From positions 1 to 64,000 of the forward strand of contig NZ_JAHWGP010000007.1 in assembly GCF_020873915.1 (NCBI RefSeq): 64,000 nt of DNA. The letters run 5' to 3'. Below are positions 7,152 through 17,257 of the stretch, in pieces. The translations under genes and the position numbers were made by a program. The notes beneath the pieces are model-generated. The model saw only the letters and a list, made by a program, of their open reading frames with translations, was not told the origin of the DNA and did no database searches. Within the stretch, counting starts at the first letter, position 1; each line of letters starts with the position of its first letter. This DNA is from Streptomyces sp. DH5. GTDB taxonomy: Bacteria; Actinomycetota; Actinomycetes; Streptomycetales; Streptomycetaceae.

Positions 7152-9674
7152 ATGAAGCACGATCAGCACGGCCTGTCCCGCCGCGGCTTCGTCCGCGGCA
7201 GCGTCATCGGCGGCGCCGGCCTCGGAACGCCGGTCCTGCTTCCGGTGGTCTCCGCACACGCCGCCGCGGAATCCGGCGCAACGAGCGGGACACCCGGACC
7301 CGCAGGCCGGACAGGCACGGACTTCACCGACCAGTCCGCTGCCCTGACCCCTGACAAGACCGTCGCCACAGCCTGCCAGTTCTGCAACTCCAACTGCCGA
7401 CTCAACGTCGATCTCAAAGCGGGCCGGGTACTGGCCGTGCGCGGCGAGGACCGCGACCCCGTCCAGCAGGGACAGCTGTGCGTCAAGGCCGAGCTGATGC
7501 CTCAGCTCGTCTACAACGCCGAGCGGCTGACCCGCCCGCTGCGTCGCGTCTCCGGTGCGAAGGGCTCACCCCACTCCAAGTTCGAGGCCGTGAGCTGGGA
7601 AGAGGCCCTGCACACCATCGCGAGGAAGTTCCTGGCACTGCGCGATGCCGGACAGGCGCACACCATCGCCAACCGCACCACCGGCCGTCTGCCCCGCGGC
7701 ACCGGATCGCTCGTGGCCCGCCTGTTCGCGATGCTGGGCAGCCCCAACAACACCGACGTCGGTCCGGTCTGCAACGACGCCGGCGGCAACGCCCTGGCGA
7801 CGACCTTCGGTCTGGGCAACTTCACCAACGGGTACGGAACCGACGGATCGACGGGCAAGGACGACCTCGGCTCGGCCCGCCATTACCTGTTCCTGGGCAC
7901 CAACCAGGCCGAGACCCACCCGGTGACCTTCGACTACCTGCTGCGCGGCCGCGAAAAGACCAAGGCCACCCTGACCGTCGTCGACCCGCGTCTGACGCCC
8001 ACCGGAGCCGTCGCCGACCGGTGGGTGGCGCCCAAGCCGCACACCGACCTCGCGCTGCTCCTGGCCATGCTCCACCACATCGTGGAGGAAGGGCTGTACG
8101 ACAAGGCCTTCGTCAAGCGGTGGGTGGTCGGTTTCGACGAGCTGCGCGCCCATCTGGCCAAGCACCGGTACACCCCCGCGTGGGCGGCGAAGGTCACTGG
8201 CCTCAAAGCCGACGTCATCACCGAGATGGCCGTGGAGTACGCGACGGCGAAGCCGGCGGCGATCTTCTGCAACGCCGGGATCTCCCACCAGCTCGGCGCG
8301 TTCGACACCTACCGGGTCGCCACCTTCCTGGCTGCGGTCACCGGCAACATCGGACAGCCGGGCGGCGGCTGCAACTTCATGCACAACACCTGGCCCGGCG
8401 ACCTCCACCTGCCGCCGCTGAAGGCCGAGGTGCCCGAGCGGCGCGAAGCCCTGCCGGTCGGCCCGGACTACTTCGCCGAGTCCATCCTGACGAACAACCC
8501 CTACCGGCTGCGCGCGGTGATGACCCAGGGCAACCCGCTGGTGTCCTCCGCGAACACGACCAAGGTCAAGAAAGCCTTCGAGCAGCTCGACTTCTACGTC
8601 TACACCGGACTTTTCATGGAAGAGGCCGCGTACTACGCCGACATCGTCCTGCCGGTCTGCAGCGGGCTGGAGATGGAAGGCGTCTACATGCGCCGCGACG
8701 ATCGGGCCGTCCGCTGGCAGGACCAGGCCGTCGACCGGGTCGGCGAGTCCCGGCCGGACTGGGAGATCTGGATCGGCCTGGCACACGCCCTGGCGGAGCT
8801 GGACACCCGCCGGCCCGGCGCCGAATGGCGTGAGGCGTTCCCCGAGCGGTGGATGGACTACAAGAACCTGTGGGACGACTTCGTCACCCACACCCCCGGC
8901 ATGGGCGGCATGACCCGCACGCGGATGCGCGAGCGGACCGAGCCGCTGCGCTGGCCGTGCCCCACCACCGACCACCCCGGCGTGAGCACCCTCTACCTGG
9001 ACCACCCCAGCTGGTACCAGGCCGTCGAGTCGCTGAACCCCGCCCACCGGGGCAAACGCTTCCTCACCCCCAGCGGCAAGGTGGAGATCACCACCTCGGA
9101 GCTGGAGAAGAAGCTGGCCGTCACCGGCCACAGCGCCCTGCCGATCTTCTACACGCATCCCGAGGTCACCGGAAAGAACCCGACCCTCGCCTACAGCAGG
9201 AAGTTCGTCACCAACCCCATCAACCCCCAAGCCGTCACCCACCCGGTACGACTGGGGGTGCCCGGCAGCGACGCGGTGCACCGCGACTTCCCACTGATGG
9301 GCATGACCGGCCGGCCCAGTGTCGTCCACTTCGCCGAGGTCACCCACTGGACACCGACCGGCAAGCAGCTCAACGGCATCCGCTTCATCCAGATCCATCC
9401 CGACACGGCTCGCCGCCTGGGCATCGCCGACCGCGACGACGTCCGCGTCGAAAGCCCTCGCGGATCGGTGACGGGCACGGCTCTGCTGTGGGAGGGGATC
9501 AGAACGGACACCGTGTTCGTCCCCAACACGTTCGGCCCTGCCCAGAAGCTGGGCGACCTCTTCGACGACCCACGCTACGAGGCGGCCAACACCCTCCCCG
9601 ACGACCGCTTCTACGACAACCTCTCCGGCCAGCAGGCCTTCAAGTGCTTCGCCTGCCGGGTCGTCAAAGCCTGA
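7152..9674 (+). CDS. Tat-exported molybdopterin oxidoreductase
   Basis: An 840-residue enzyme of the DMSO-reductase superfamily. A twin-arginine signal (SRRGFVRG, residues 9-16) with an Ala-rich cleavage zone near 35-39 directs it across the membrane. A 4Fe-4S site is formed by Cys75, Cys78, Cys82 and Cys110. The probable Mo ligand is Cys207 in [10 protein letters not shown], and the C-terminal molybdopterin dinucleotide domain is present. Similar enzymes act on formate, nitrate or arsenic oxyanions. In this cluster an arsenate/arsenite or organoarsenic redox step is the best guess. No partner Fe-S or membrane subunit gene lies nearby. Confidence 0.85.
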   Translation: MKHDQHGLSRRGFVRGSVIGGAGLGTPVLLPVVSAHAAAESGATSGTPGPAGRTGTDFTDQSAALTPDKTVATACQFCNSNCRLNVDLKAGRVLAVRGEDRDPVQQGQLCVKAELMPQLVYNAERLTRPLRRVSGAKGSPHSKFEAVSWEEALHTIARKFLALRDAGQAHTIANRTTGRLPRGTGSLVARLFAMLGSPNNTDVGPVCNDAGGNALATTFGLGNFTNGYGTDGSTGKDDLGSARHYLFLGTNQAETHPVTFDYLLRGREKTKATLTVVDPRLTPTGAVADRWVAPKPHTDLALLLAMLHHIVEEGLYDKAFVKRWVVGFDELRAHLAKHRYTPAWAAKVTGLKADVITEMAVEYATAKPAAIFCNAGISHQLGAFDTYRVATFLAAVTGNIGQPGGGCNFMHNTWPGDLHLPPLKAEVPERREALPVGPDYFAESILTNNPYRLRAVMTQGNPLVSSANTTKVKKAFEQLDFYVYTGLFMEEAAYYADIVLPVCSGLEMEGVYMRRDDRAVRWQDQAVDRVGESRPDWEIWIGLAHALAELDTRRPGAEWREAFPERWMDYKNLWDDFVTHTPGMGGMTRTRMRERTEPLRWPCPTTDHPGVSTLYLDHPSWYQAVESLNPAHRGKRFLTPSGKVEITTSELEKKLAVTGHSALPIFYTHPEVTGKNPTLAYSRKFVTNPINPQAVTHPVRLGVPGSDAVHRDFPLMGMTGRPSVVHFAEVTHWTPTGKQLNGIRFIQIHPDTARRLGIADRDDVRVESPRGSVTGTALLWEGIRTDTVFVPNTFGPAQKLGDLFDDPRYEAANTLPDDRFYDNLSGQQAFKCFACRVVKA

Positions 9675-9730
9675 ACCGCGCACCGGCCACAAACACCCAC
9701 CACCCGTCCCCCCTTCGCTGGAGGCACCGC

Positions 9731-11053
9731 ATGTCCGCCACGCCCGACCCGCGCCTCAAGGCCGAGTCCCTCACCGTCCGGACACTGGCCGGTTTCGACG
9801 AGACCGTCCGCGTCCTGGGCTCCAAGAGCTACACCAACCGCTACCTGGCCATCGCCTCCCTGTCCGGGCAGGAAACCGTCATCGACAACGCGCTGCTGTC
9901 GGACGACACGGTCTACCTCACCCGCGCCATCGAGGCGTTCGGCCACGTCACCTGCGACATCGACCAAGCCACTGCCCGCATACGCGTCACCCCCACCGGC
10001 AAGGCGATGCGCGCCCCGAGCGAGGAGATCTTCGTCGGCGGTGCGGGCACCCCGCTGCGGTTCCTGATCTCCATGGCAGGGCACGCCGAAGGCACCACGG
10101 TCATCACCGGCAACACCCGCATGCAGGAACGCCCCATGGGAGACCTGCTCGCAGCCCTGCCCGCGCTCGGCGTGGACGCCACCGCGGTACGCGGCAACGG
10201 CAGTCCGCCCATCCGTGTGATCGGCGGCTCCTTCAAGGGCGGCGCCACGTCCATCAGCGGCGCCGTGTCCAGCCAGTTCACCTCCAGTCTCATCATCAAC
10301 GCGCTGCGTGCCCGGACCGACACCGAGATCACCATCAGCGACGAGCTGATCTCCAAGCCGTACGTGGAGATGACGCTCGCCGCGCTGAAGGAGATGGGCG
10401 TCAGCGTCGACCGGGACGGATACCGCCGCTTCACCGTCCCGGCCGGACAGCAGGCCCGCGGCGGACAGGTGACGGTCGAGCCGGACGCCTCCGGCATGTC
10501 GTACTTCCTGGCCGCCGCCGCCATCCTGCGGTCACGGGTCGTCATCCCTGGCATCGGCGCCGGTTCGCACCAGGGGGACGTCCACCTCGTCCAGGCCCTG
10601 GAAAGGATGGGCTGCCGCACCGAGGTCACCGACGACTCGATCACCCTGACCGGCGGGCCCCTGCACGGCATCGACATCGACATGGAGGCCATGCCCGACG
10701 TGGTGCCCTCCCTGGCGATCGCCGCCGCCTACGCCGAGGGCACCACCCGCATCACCAACATCGCCTCCCTGCGCGTCAAGGAGTGCGACCGCATCGCCGC
10801 CGTCACCACCGAGTTGCGCAAGATGGGCATCGAGGTCGAGGAACACGCGGACGCGATGTACATCACCGGCGGCACCCCGCACGGCGCGGTCATCGACACC
10901 TACGACGACCACCGCATCGCCATGACCTTCGCCATCGGCGGCCTGCGCACCGAAGGCGTGGTCATCAAGGACCCCGGCTGCGTCGCCAAGTCCTTCCCCA
11001 CCTTCTGGCAGACCCTCGACACCCTGTACCCCACGCTGGAGAGCACCAAGTGA
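9731..11053 (+). CDS. EPSP synthase paralogue, probable arsenoenolpyruvate synthase
   Basis: A 440-residue enolpyruvyl transferase fold. Conserved motifs are GSKSYTNR (30-37), SSQF, PDAS, EAMPD, RVKECDR and DHRIAM. The PEP-side loop reads GGAGTPLR in place of canonical GNAGTAxR, a substitution in the substrate pocket. No shikimate genes lie nearby. In the S. lividans/S. coelicolor arsenic cluster the equivalent paralogue was proposed to join arsenate/arsenite chemistry to phosphoenolpyruvate, giving arsenoenolpyruvate. It overlaps the mutase gene by 4 bp (GTGA), so both are made together. ATG 9731 follows GGAGG. Confidence 0.88.
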   Translation: MSATPDPRLKAESLTVRTLAGFDETVRVLGSKSYTNRYLAIASLSGQETVIDNALLSDDTVYLTRAIEAFGHVTCDIDQATARIRVTPTGKAMRAPSEEIFVGGAGTPLRFLISMAGHAEGTTVITGNTRMQERPMGDLLAALPALGVDATAVRGNGSPPIRVIGGSFKGGATSISGAVSSQFTSSLIINALRARTDTEITISDELISKPYVEMTLAALKEMGVSVDRDGYRRFTVPAGQQARGGQVTVEPDASGMSYFLAAAAILRSRVVIPGIGAGSHQGDVHLVQALERMGCRTEVTDDSITLTGGPLHGIDIDMEAMPDVVPSLAIAAAYAEGTTRITNIASLRVKECDRIAAVTTELRKMGIEVEEHADAMYITGGTPHGAVIDTYDDHRIAMTFAIGGLRTEGVVIKDPGCVAKSFPTFWQTLDTLYPTLESTK

Positions 11054-12585
11054 GCACACCCGAACCGGTGCTCGCCGGCCCGGGCATCCTCCTGGTCCTC
11101 GACGGCTGGGGCCACGCCGACGCAGCCGACGACAACGCCCTGACGCTGGCGGACACCCCTGTCCTGGACGACCTGGTCGCCCGCCGTCCGAGCACCCTGG
11201 CCGAGGCCTCCGGCGACGCGGTCGGCCTGCTCCCCGGCACGGTCGGCAACTCCGAGATCGGCCACATGGTCATCGGAGCCGGACGGCCCCTGCCCTACGA
11301 CAGCCTCCTGGTCCAGCAGGCCATCGACAGCGGTGCCCTGCGCACGCATCCGCGGCTGGGCGCCCTGCTGGAGAAGACCGCCGCGGCCGCGGGCGCGCTG
11401 CACCTGATCGGTCTGTGCTCGGACGGCCAGATCCACGCCCACGTCGAGCACCTGAGCGAACTGCTGGCCGCCGCAGCCGCACACCAGCTGCAGCGCGTGT
11501 TCATCCATGCGATCACCGACGGCCGCGATGTCGCCGACCACACCGGCGAGACCTACCTGGCGCGGGTGATCGAGCTGACTGCTCAGGCCGGGGCGGGACA
11601 GATCGCCACCGTCATCGGCCGCGGCTACGCGATGGACAAGGCCGGCAACCTCGATCTGACGGAGCAGGCGGTCGCCCTGGTCGCCGACGGGCACGGCTCG
11701 CCCACCGACAGCGCCCGCACAGCGGTCGGCGCGAGTGAGCGCGGCGACGAGTGGGTCCCCGCGACCGTGCTCACGCCTGCGGGAGACGCCAGGATCGCCG
11801 ACGGGGACACGGTGCTGTGGTTCAACTTCCGCAGCGACCGCATCCAGCAGTTCGCCGACCGGCTCAGTGAGCATCTGGCGGCCACCGGTCGCTCGGTGGA
11901 CATGGTCAGCCTGGCCCAGTACGACACCCGCACCGCCATACCCGCTCTCGTGGAGCGCGCGGACGCCTCCGGCGGCCTCGCCGACGAGCTCGCCGCGGCG
12001 GGGTTGCGCAGTGTCCGCATCGCCGAGGCCGAGAAGTTCGAGCACGTCACGTACTACATCAACGGCCGTGACGCGACGGTGCGCAGCGGAGAGGAGCACG
12101 TGCGCATCACCGGCGACGCAAAGGCCGACTACGTCGCGCGTCCCCGGATGAACCTCGACCGCGTCACCGCGGCCGTGGTCGAAGCCGCCGCGCGCACGGA
12201 CGTCGATCTGGTCATCGCCAACCTGGCCAACATCGACGTGGTCGGACACACCGGCGACCTCGCCGCCACCGTCACCGCCTGCGAGGCCACCGACGCCGCG
12301 ATGGGGCAGATCCTGCGAGCGGCCCGGGACAGTCGCCGATGGGTCCTCGCCGTCGGCGACCACGGCAATGCCGAACGCATGACCAAGCAGGCACCGGACG
12401 GCACCGTGCGGCCCTACGGCGGACACACCACCAACCCGGTCCCGCTGGTGATCGTCCCCAACAGGAGCGACACGCCGGCACCCGTACTGCCGGAGAGGGC
12501 CACGCTGGCCGACGTGGCCCCCACCGTCCTGCACCTGCTGGGGCACAAACCCGGATCCGCCATGACAGGAAGGCCCCTGCTGTGA
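11050..12585 (+). CDS. iPGM-family mutase, probable arsenoenolpyruvate-to-arsonopyruvate mutase
   Basis: A 511-residue alkaline-phosphatase-superfamily enzyme like 2,3-bisphosphoglycerate-independent phosphoglycerate mutase. Metal and catalytic residues are kept: LDGWG (Asp18), GNSEIGH (Ser68), [20 protein letters not shown] and GDHGNAE. A glycolytic role is unlikely inside this operon. In the arsenic pathway it is proposed to move arsenic from O to C, as PEP mutase does for phosphorus but with a different fold. It starts with GTG inside the stop of the EPSPS-like gene and itself overlaps the next gene by 4 bp. Confidence 0.88.
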   Translation: MSTPEPVLAGPGILLVLDGWGHADAADDNALTLADTPVLDDLVARRPSTLAEASGDAVGLLPGTVGNSEIGHMVIGAGRPLPYDSLLVQQAIDSGALRTHPRLGALLEKTAAAAGALHLIGLCSDGQIHAHVEHLSELLAAAAAHQLQRVFIHAITDGRDVADHTGETYLARVIELTAQAGAGQIATVIGRGYAMDKAGNLDLTEQAVALVADGHGSPTDSARTAVGASERGDEWVPATVLTPAGDARIADGDTVLWFNFRSDRIQQFADRLSEHLAATGRSVDMVSLAQYDTRTAIPALVERADASGGLADELAAAGLRSVRIAEAEKFEHVTYYINGRDATVRSGEEHVRITGDAKADYVARPRMNLDRVTAAVVEAAARTDVDLVIANLANIDVVGHTGDLAATVTACEATDAAMGQILRAARDSRRWVLAVGDHGNAERMTKQAPDGTVRPYGGHTTNPVPLVIVPNRSDTPAPVLPERATLADVAPTVLHLLGHKPGSAMTGRPLL

Positions 12586-12935
12586 GTTCCCCCGCACCCG
12601 CCCAGGCCCTGGGGCATCAAGCTCCCGCTCTGTCCGACTGTCTGGACAGGCCCCACGTCGCGGCCGCCTTCACCGAGGACGCCCTCGTCCGCAGGCTGGA
12701 CGCCGGCAGCATCGAGGGTGTGCTGCACGAGCCCGCCGACCGCTCGCGCCTGGTGCTGGGCCTGCACAACCCGTCCCCGGCAGAGGCTCGGGTCAACCTC
12801 AGCACCCTGCTGCCCGAATGCGCCGACCGCACCTGGCACTTCCTCAGCGGCTCCATGCACACCAGCCACGCAGCCGACGGCGTGTACGTCCACCTGGACG
12901 CGGCCGGCACTGTCTGGCTCACCGCGGCCTCGTAG
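12582..12935 (+). CDS. Small protein of unknown function in the arsenic operon
   Basis: A 117-residue protein starting with GTG within the mutase stop (GTGA overlap), so it is translationally coupled. I do not recognise a family with certainty. The second half (LVLGLHNPSPAEARVNLS, then TVWLTAAS at the end) has the alternating pattern of a beta-sandwich and recalls C-terminal domains of glycosidases. No signal peptide or membrane segment is seen. Its strict coupling suggests a helper or partner of the mutase. Confidence 0.7.
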   Translation: MSSPAPAQALGHQAPALSDCLDRPHVAAAFTEDALVRRLDAGSIEGVLHEPADRSRLVLGLHNPSPAEARVNLSTLLPECADRTWHFLSGSMHTSHAADGVYVHLDAAGTVWLTAAS

Positions 12936-12980
12936 AAACCGCCACAGACCGGGCCACAGCGTCCGGTCGTCTGCGTTCGT

Positions 12981-13007
12981 GTGCCGGCGGGTGTGAACCG
13001 CCGGCAC
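12981..13007 (+). terminator. 10-bp hairpin ending the arsenic biosynthetic operon
   Basis: GTGCCGGCGG (12981-12990) and its exact complement (12998-13007) enclose a 7-base loop, 45 bp after the stop at 12935. It is a likely factor-independent terminator before the Pst-like operon. Confidence 0.65.
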
Positions 13008-13103
13008 CGCTCACCGGCTCCACCGCAGCCTGCGCGGGCAGCCCTCCACGAGGGTGTTGTCCCGTGTTTCTTTCAGGGCACCGCCAACCCCGAAGGACCT
13101 GAC

Positions 13104-13247
13104 ATGTCCATATCTCCACTCTTCTCGGCACCGGCTGTCGCCGCTGCCTCAACCTGCCTGGCCGGTCGGCTTCTCACGACCGCCGGCACGACCGACCGGG
13201 ATGTGTCTCTTACCCGGCCGATCCTTCTCCTTCCGTCACACCCGTGA
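13104..13247 (+). CDS. Possible 47-residue small ORF
   Basis: ATG 13104 has GAAGGA at good distance upstream, and the frame runs 47 codons to TGA at 13245-13247. The peptide starts MSISPLFSAP and shows no recognised domain. It lies in the leader before the binding-protein gene, so it may be a leader peptide or chance. Confidence 0.25.
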   Translation: MSISPLFSAPAVAAASTCLAGRLLTTAGTTDRDVSLTRPILLLPSHP

Positions 13248-13327
13248 CCGCCCAGGGGGCATCGCAACACGCCCCGTTCCACCTCGTTTCACGTACCGCG
13301 GTCACGCACGAAGGAAGGGCTTCAGCA

Positions 13328-14200
13328 ATGTTCAGCAAGAATCGCCACCGCGCATGCCTCGTCACCTCGGCTCTGGCCGTCATCTCCCTGGCAGGCTGCG
13401 CCGACGGCGGAGCAGGAAAGGACGGTGCCCTGCGGGTCAGCGGGTCGACCACCGTGGCGCCGGTGGCCGCGGACGCGGCCGAGGCCCTCAAGGCCGACGG
13501 GCTCGACATCACCGTGGCCACCCAGGGAGGTTCGGCCGGCGGTATCTCCCAGCTCGCAGCGGGCCAGATCAACATCGCGTTGAGCTCGAAGCCCCTGGCC
13601 GAAGAGGACAAGGCCGCCCACCCCGACACCGACTTCCTCCCCACCCAGATCGGTGCGGACGCCGTCGGCGTCATCGTCACCAAGGAAGTCGCCGACGCCG
13701 GGGTGAAGAGCCTCACCGCCGACCAGGTTCGTGACCTGTTCGAAGGAAAGATCAACAACTGGTCGGAAGTCGGCGGCCCGGACCTCGAGGTCTTCGTCTA
13801 CGACAAGGAGCCGGGACGCGGAACCCGGGAGGTCCTCGACAAGTACATCTACGGGGACGAGAAGGCCCCGCCGCCGCCGGAGTCGGGCAACTACGCCATC
13901 GTCGGCGGCAACCTCGAAACCCGCAACAAGCTGGAGTCCACGCCGGGCGCCGTGGCACCGCTGTCCACCAGCTTCGTCGAAGGGCGCGACGGTCTGGCCG
14001 TGGTGACGCTCGACGGCATCGAGCCCTCCCCGGAGAACATCGCGTCCGGCAAGTACCCCATGGCCCGGCCTCTGTACTTGATCACTGACGGCAAGCCGGA
14101 AGGATCCGCCAAGAAGTTCATCGACTACGTCCTGTCCTCCAAGGGCCAGAAGCTGATGACCAAGCACGGCTACCTGACCCTCAAGGAAATCGGGAAGTAA
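13328..14200 (+). CDS. PstS-like phosphate/arsenate-binding lipoprotein
   Basis: A 290-residue extracytoplasmic binding protein. The lipobox LAGC (Cys24) follows a hydrophobic signal, so the protein is anchored by lipid outside the membrane. VSGSTTVAPV and GRGTRE are oxyanion-contact motifs of PstS. ATG 13328 follows AAGGAAGG. Permease and ATPase genes follow directly. PstS proteins bind phosphate and often arsenate; the cluster context suggests uptake of arsenate as precursor, or phosphate discrimination under arsenic stress. Confidence 0.85.
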   Translation: MFSKNRHRACLVTSALAVISLAGCADGGAGKDGALRVSGSTTVAPVAADAAEALKADGLDITVATQGGSAGGISQLAAGQINIALSSKPLAEEDKAAHPDTDFLPTQIGADAVGVIVTKEVADAGVKSLTADQVRDLFEGKINNWSEVGGPDLEVFVYDKEPGRGTREVLDKYIYGDEKAPPPPESGNYAIVGGNLETRNKLESTPGAVAPLSTSFVEGRDGLAVVTLDGIEPSPENIASGKYPMARPLYLITDGKPEGSAKKFIDYVLSSKGQKLMTKHGYLTLKEIGK

Positions 14201-14203
14201 CCG

Positions 14204-16021
14204 ATGACCACCAAGACCCTGACCCGGCCGCCCGTCGCACCCGACACCGGCAGCCGCCCACGCCCCTCGAAGTGGATCTGGGGCTGGGTGTATGCCGGGG
14301 CGTTCGCCGTGGCGGCTCTGCTCCTGACCGTCGTCGGGTATCTCACCGCAGGTGTCGCCGGCGGCCACGTGGAGTGGTGGGAGCTGCTGTCCGAAGCCTC
14401 GTGGAGCCCGGCCAACTCCTTGTACGGCGGCCTGGCGATGATCTACGGCACGGCGGTGGTGTCGGTTCTCGCCCTCGCCATCGCCGTACCCGTCAGCTGG
14501 GCAGCGGCCGTGGCGCTGTCGGAGTACCTGCCGCCCCGCCTGGCCCGGCCACTGCGTATGTGCGTGGAATTGCTCGCCGCCGTACCGTCCATCGTCTACG
14601 GCCTCATCGGCATCATGGTCGTCCGGCCCCTCATCGCGCAGTTCGCCGGCGTACCCGGCGGGGACAGTCTCGCGGCCGCCGGCATCGTTCTCGCGGTCAT
14701 GATCACTCCCACGATCGTGGCCGTCAGTGTCGACGCACTGGCCGCAGTGCCCGACCGCGTCCGCGAGGCCGCCTACTCCCTCGGCCTGACCCGGCGGGAA
14801 GTGGTCCGTTCGGCGGTACTGCCGCTGGCACGGCCGGCCATGCGAGCGGCCGTTCTGCTCGGTCTGGCCCGGGCGCTGGGCGAAGCCATCGCCGTGTTCC
14901 TGGTCGTGGGCCGGGCGGACGGCCGGCTGCCCACCAGTTTCGGGGGGTTCCTCGACTCACTGGTCCATCCCGGTCAGACGCTGACGACGAAGCTCGCCGG
15001 CCCGGAACCCGTGTTGGCCGGTACATCGGGCCCCTACTTCGCCGCTCTGTGCGGACTCGGCCTCATCCTTCTGACGCTGGTGGCCGCCGCCACCATCTGG
15101 GGCACGCGGGGCCGCGCCCGCGGCTCGGCGGCCGGGCGCATCCCCCCGTTCCGGTACCGGGGGACGCCGCGGATGCGGTCGCAACGGGACCGGCTGGTGA
15201 TGGCGCTGCGGATGGGTGCCCTGCTGCTGCCCAGCATCCTCCTCGCCGGCATGCTCGCTCTGCTGGTGACGCGGGGAAGCTCGGCGTTCAATCCGTCCTT
15301 CTGGTTCACGCCGGCGACGGGCGCGGCCGGAGGGGGCGTGCGTGACCAGATCGTCGGCACCCTGCTGCTCATCGCCACCACGGCCATCCTGGCTCTGCCT
15401 CTGGGTTTCGGCGCGGGCGTCCTGATCGGAATCCACGCCTCCGAGCGCACGGCACGCGTGCTGCAGACCCTCACCGTCGTCCTCGGAGGGGCACCGACCA
15501 TCCTGCTGGGCCTGGCCGGTTTCGTGATCCTGTCCACCACGATGGGCTGGGGCCGGTCCTGGCTGGCGGGCGCGATCGTGCTCGTTCCCGTCGTGGTGCC
15601 GGTGATCGCTCTGAGCACGTCCGCCCGCGTCAGGAGCATTCCTCCGGAACTCACGGAGAGTGCCCTGTCGCTGGGTCTGACGCGCGCGCAGTTCGTCCGG
15701 TCCGTCGTCGTTCCGTACACGTGGCCGGCGACGATCACCGGCCTGCTCCTCGGCCTGGCCCGAGCCGCGGGCGAAACCGCCCCGCTGCTGTTCACCGCGA
15801 CTGTCTTCTTCGGCGCGCCCGCCGTGCCGAGCGGCGTCGTCGAAGCGCCGGTGCAGGCCCTGCCGACCCACATCTTCACTCTTTCCCAGGACTCGGGCGA
15901 CCCCCAGGCCGTCACCCAGGCATGGGGAAGCGCGATGGTGCTGGTCCTGATCACGGCAGTACTTCTCAGCGCGGCGGTCGCGCTGCGCAACCGCTTCGAG
16001 GGGGAGCGATGGACAACATAA
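14204..16021 (+). CDS. Fused PstC-PstA-like ABC permease
   Basis: A 605-residue permease with two complete ABC permease domains in one chain. The first has its coupling loop at EAAYSLGLTRREVVRSAVLP; the second at ESALSLGLTRAQFVRSVVVP. Most Pst systems encode PstC and PstA separately. It starts 3 bp after the binding-protein stop, and its own stop overlaps the ATPase gene by 13 bp. Together they form the membrane pore for the oxyanion. Confidence 0.85.
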   Translation: MTTKTLTRPPVAPDTGSRPRPSKWIWGWVYAGAFAVAALLLTVVGYLTAGVAGGHVEWWELLSEASWSPANSLYGGLAMIYGTAVVSVLALAIAVPVSWAAAVALSEYLPPRLARPLRMCVELLAAVPSIVYGLIGIMVVRPLIAQFAGVPGGDSLAAAGIVLAVMITPTIVAVSVDALAAVPDRVREAAYSLGLTRREVVRSAVLPLARPAMRAAVLLGLARALGEAIAVFLVVGRADGRLPTSFGGFLDSLVHPGQTLTTKLAGPEPVLAGTSGPYFAALCGLGLILLTLVAAATIWGTRGRARGSAAGRIPPFRYRGTPRMRSQRDRLVMALRMGALLLPSILLAGMLALLVTRGSSAFNPSFWFTPATGAAGGGVRDQIVGTLLLIATTAILALPLGFGAGVLIGIHASERTARVLQTLTVVLGGAPTILLGLAGFVILSTTMGWGRSWLAGAIVLVPVVVPVIALSTSARVRSIPPELTESALSLGLTRAQFVRSVVVPYTWPATITGLLLGLARAAGETAPLLFTATVFFGAPAVPSGVVEAPVQALPTHIFTLSQDSGDPQAVTQAWGSAMVLVLITAVLLSAAVALRNRFEGERWTT

Positions 16022-16698
16022 TCACCGTGCGCGAGCTCCGCGTACGCAGCCGCGAGAAGACCCTGGTCGGGCCCGTCTCGTTCAGCCTCGAACACGGTTC
16101 CACCACCGGGTTGTGCGGACCGTCGGGGGTGGGCAAGTCCACCGTTCTGCGCGCCTTGGTGGAACTGCTGCCCAACGGGCTGACCCGTGACGGGGAGCTG
16201 CGGGTACTCGACCGGACGATCGCGCCCGGCAAGGGAGACGCCGATCTGAGGGCCAGGATCGTACTCGTGCCCCAGACACCGGTCGTCTTCGGCGGCAGCA
16301 TCCTCGACAACGCCCTGTTCGGTCTCCGTCATCTCCTGCGGGCCACCCCGGAGGTCCTCCGGGAGCGGGCGGAACGGGCACTGGAGGAGGCCGGTTTGTG
16401 GAAGGAGGTTGCCGACCGGCTCGATTCGCCCGCGCAGAACCTGTCCGCAGGGCAGCGCCAGCGGCTCTGCCTTGCCCGCGCCCTGGCTCTGGAGCCGGCA
16501 GCACTGCTGCTCGACGAGCCCACCAGCGCACTCGACGAACGCAGCAGGGACAAGGTCGAACAGTCCATCGCCGCACTGCACGGCCGTCGGGCGGTCCTGC
16601 TCGTCTCCCACGACCCGGCGCAGGTGGAGCGCCTGTGCGATACGACCGTTCACCTGGATCAGCCCACGGTGGCGTCCGCGGCTGCCGCCGTGGGCTGA
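16009..16698 (+). CDS. PstB-like ABC transporter ATPase
   Basis: A 229-residue ATP-binding subunit. Walker A is GPSGVGKST (37-45), the signature is LSAGQRQR and Walker B is ALLLDEPTSALD. ATG 16009 follows GGGGAGC and overlaps the permease end. It powers the fused permease. It is somewhat shorter than housekeeping PstB, and no phoU follows, so it is a specialised copy. Confidence 0.85.
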   Translation: MDNIITVRELRVRSREKTLVGPVSFSLEHGSTTGLCGPSGVGKSTVLRALVELLPNGLTRDGELRVLDRTIAPGKGDADLRARIVLVPQTPVVFGGSILDNALFGLRHLLRATPEVLRERAERALEEAGLWKEVADRLDSPAQNLSAGQRQRLCLARALALEPAALLLDEPTSALDERSRDKVEQSIAALHGRRAVLLVSHDPAQVERLCDTTVHLDQPTVASAAAAVG

Positions 16699-16799
16699 TC
16701 ACCGGCGTTCGGAAGGCGCCCGCGCCGTCGGGTTCCCGGCTCGGCCTCCGACCTCGTACCGCGGTGGCCGAATCCGGTGGTGCGGAGCCGGAGGGCTGC

Positions 16800-17141
16800 T
16801 CAGGCGCCGACCTGACTGCGCTGATGCAGGATCTGCATCAGCGCGGCGCGCACTCCCTCACCCAGTCTGTAGTAGACGAGGCGGCCGTCACGCCTGCTCT
16901 CGATCAGACCGATGCAGCGCAGCCGTTTCAGGTGGTGGCTGACGGTCGCCGGGGACACCCCGACGTCCGCCAGTTCATGCACCGCGGCCTCGGCTCCGGC
17001 CCGTTCCGCGAGCTGCATCAGCAGCTGCAGGCGAACGGGGTCCCCGAGGGTTTTGAACACGTTGGACCACCAGACCATGTCGGCTGCGCTCAGCTTCAGG
17101 CACGTACCGTCACAAGTGGCGTCGGCCCCTTTCTGACACAT
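16800..17141 (-). CDS. ArsR/SmtB repressor with N-terminal cysteines
   Basis: A 113-residue winged-helix repressor. The recognition helix is VSPATVSHHLKRLR and the wing is SRRDGRLVYYRL. Cys2, Cys10 and Cys14 at the N-terminus could form a metalloid site, since the helix-4 CVC motif is absent. ATG 17141 has GGGAGGGGAG upstream. It converges with the Pst-like operon and follows another ArsR gene on the same strand. Confidence 0.85.
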   Translation of the reverse strand: MCQKGADATCDGTCLKLSAADMVWWSNVFKTLGDPVRLQLLMQLAERAGAEAAVHELADVGVSPATVSHHLKRLRCIGLIESRRDGRLVYYRLGEGVRAALMQILHQRSQVGA

Positions 17142-17257
17142 GGCGTCTCCCCTCCCAGCGTCCCTTCCGGGATCCGTTACCGGTGGGCATGTCCACGCGC
17201 CCGGGAGCCGCTGTATCCGGCCGGAGCATTCACCTGCGGACAGCCGGCGCCGACCGA

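Noticed and set aside
7566-9692. 708-residue minus-strand ORF
   Set aside because: Antisense shadow of the molybdoenzyme, which has clear motifs and a Tat signal on the plus strand.
10900-12597. 565-residue minus-strand ORF
   Set aside because: Shadow of the EPSPS-like and mutase genes; no RBS or family.
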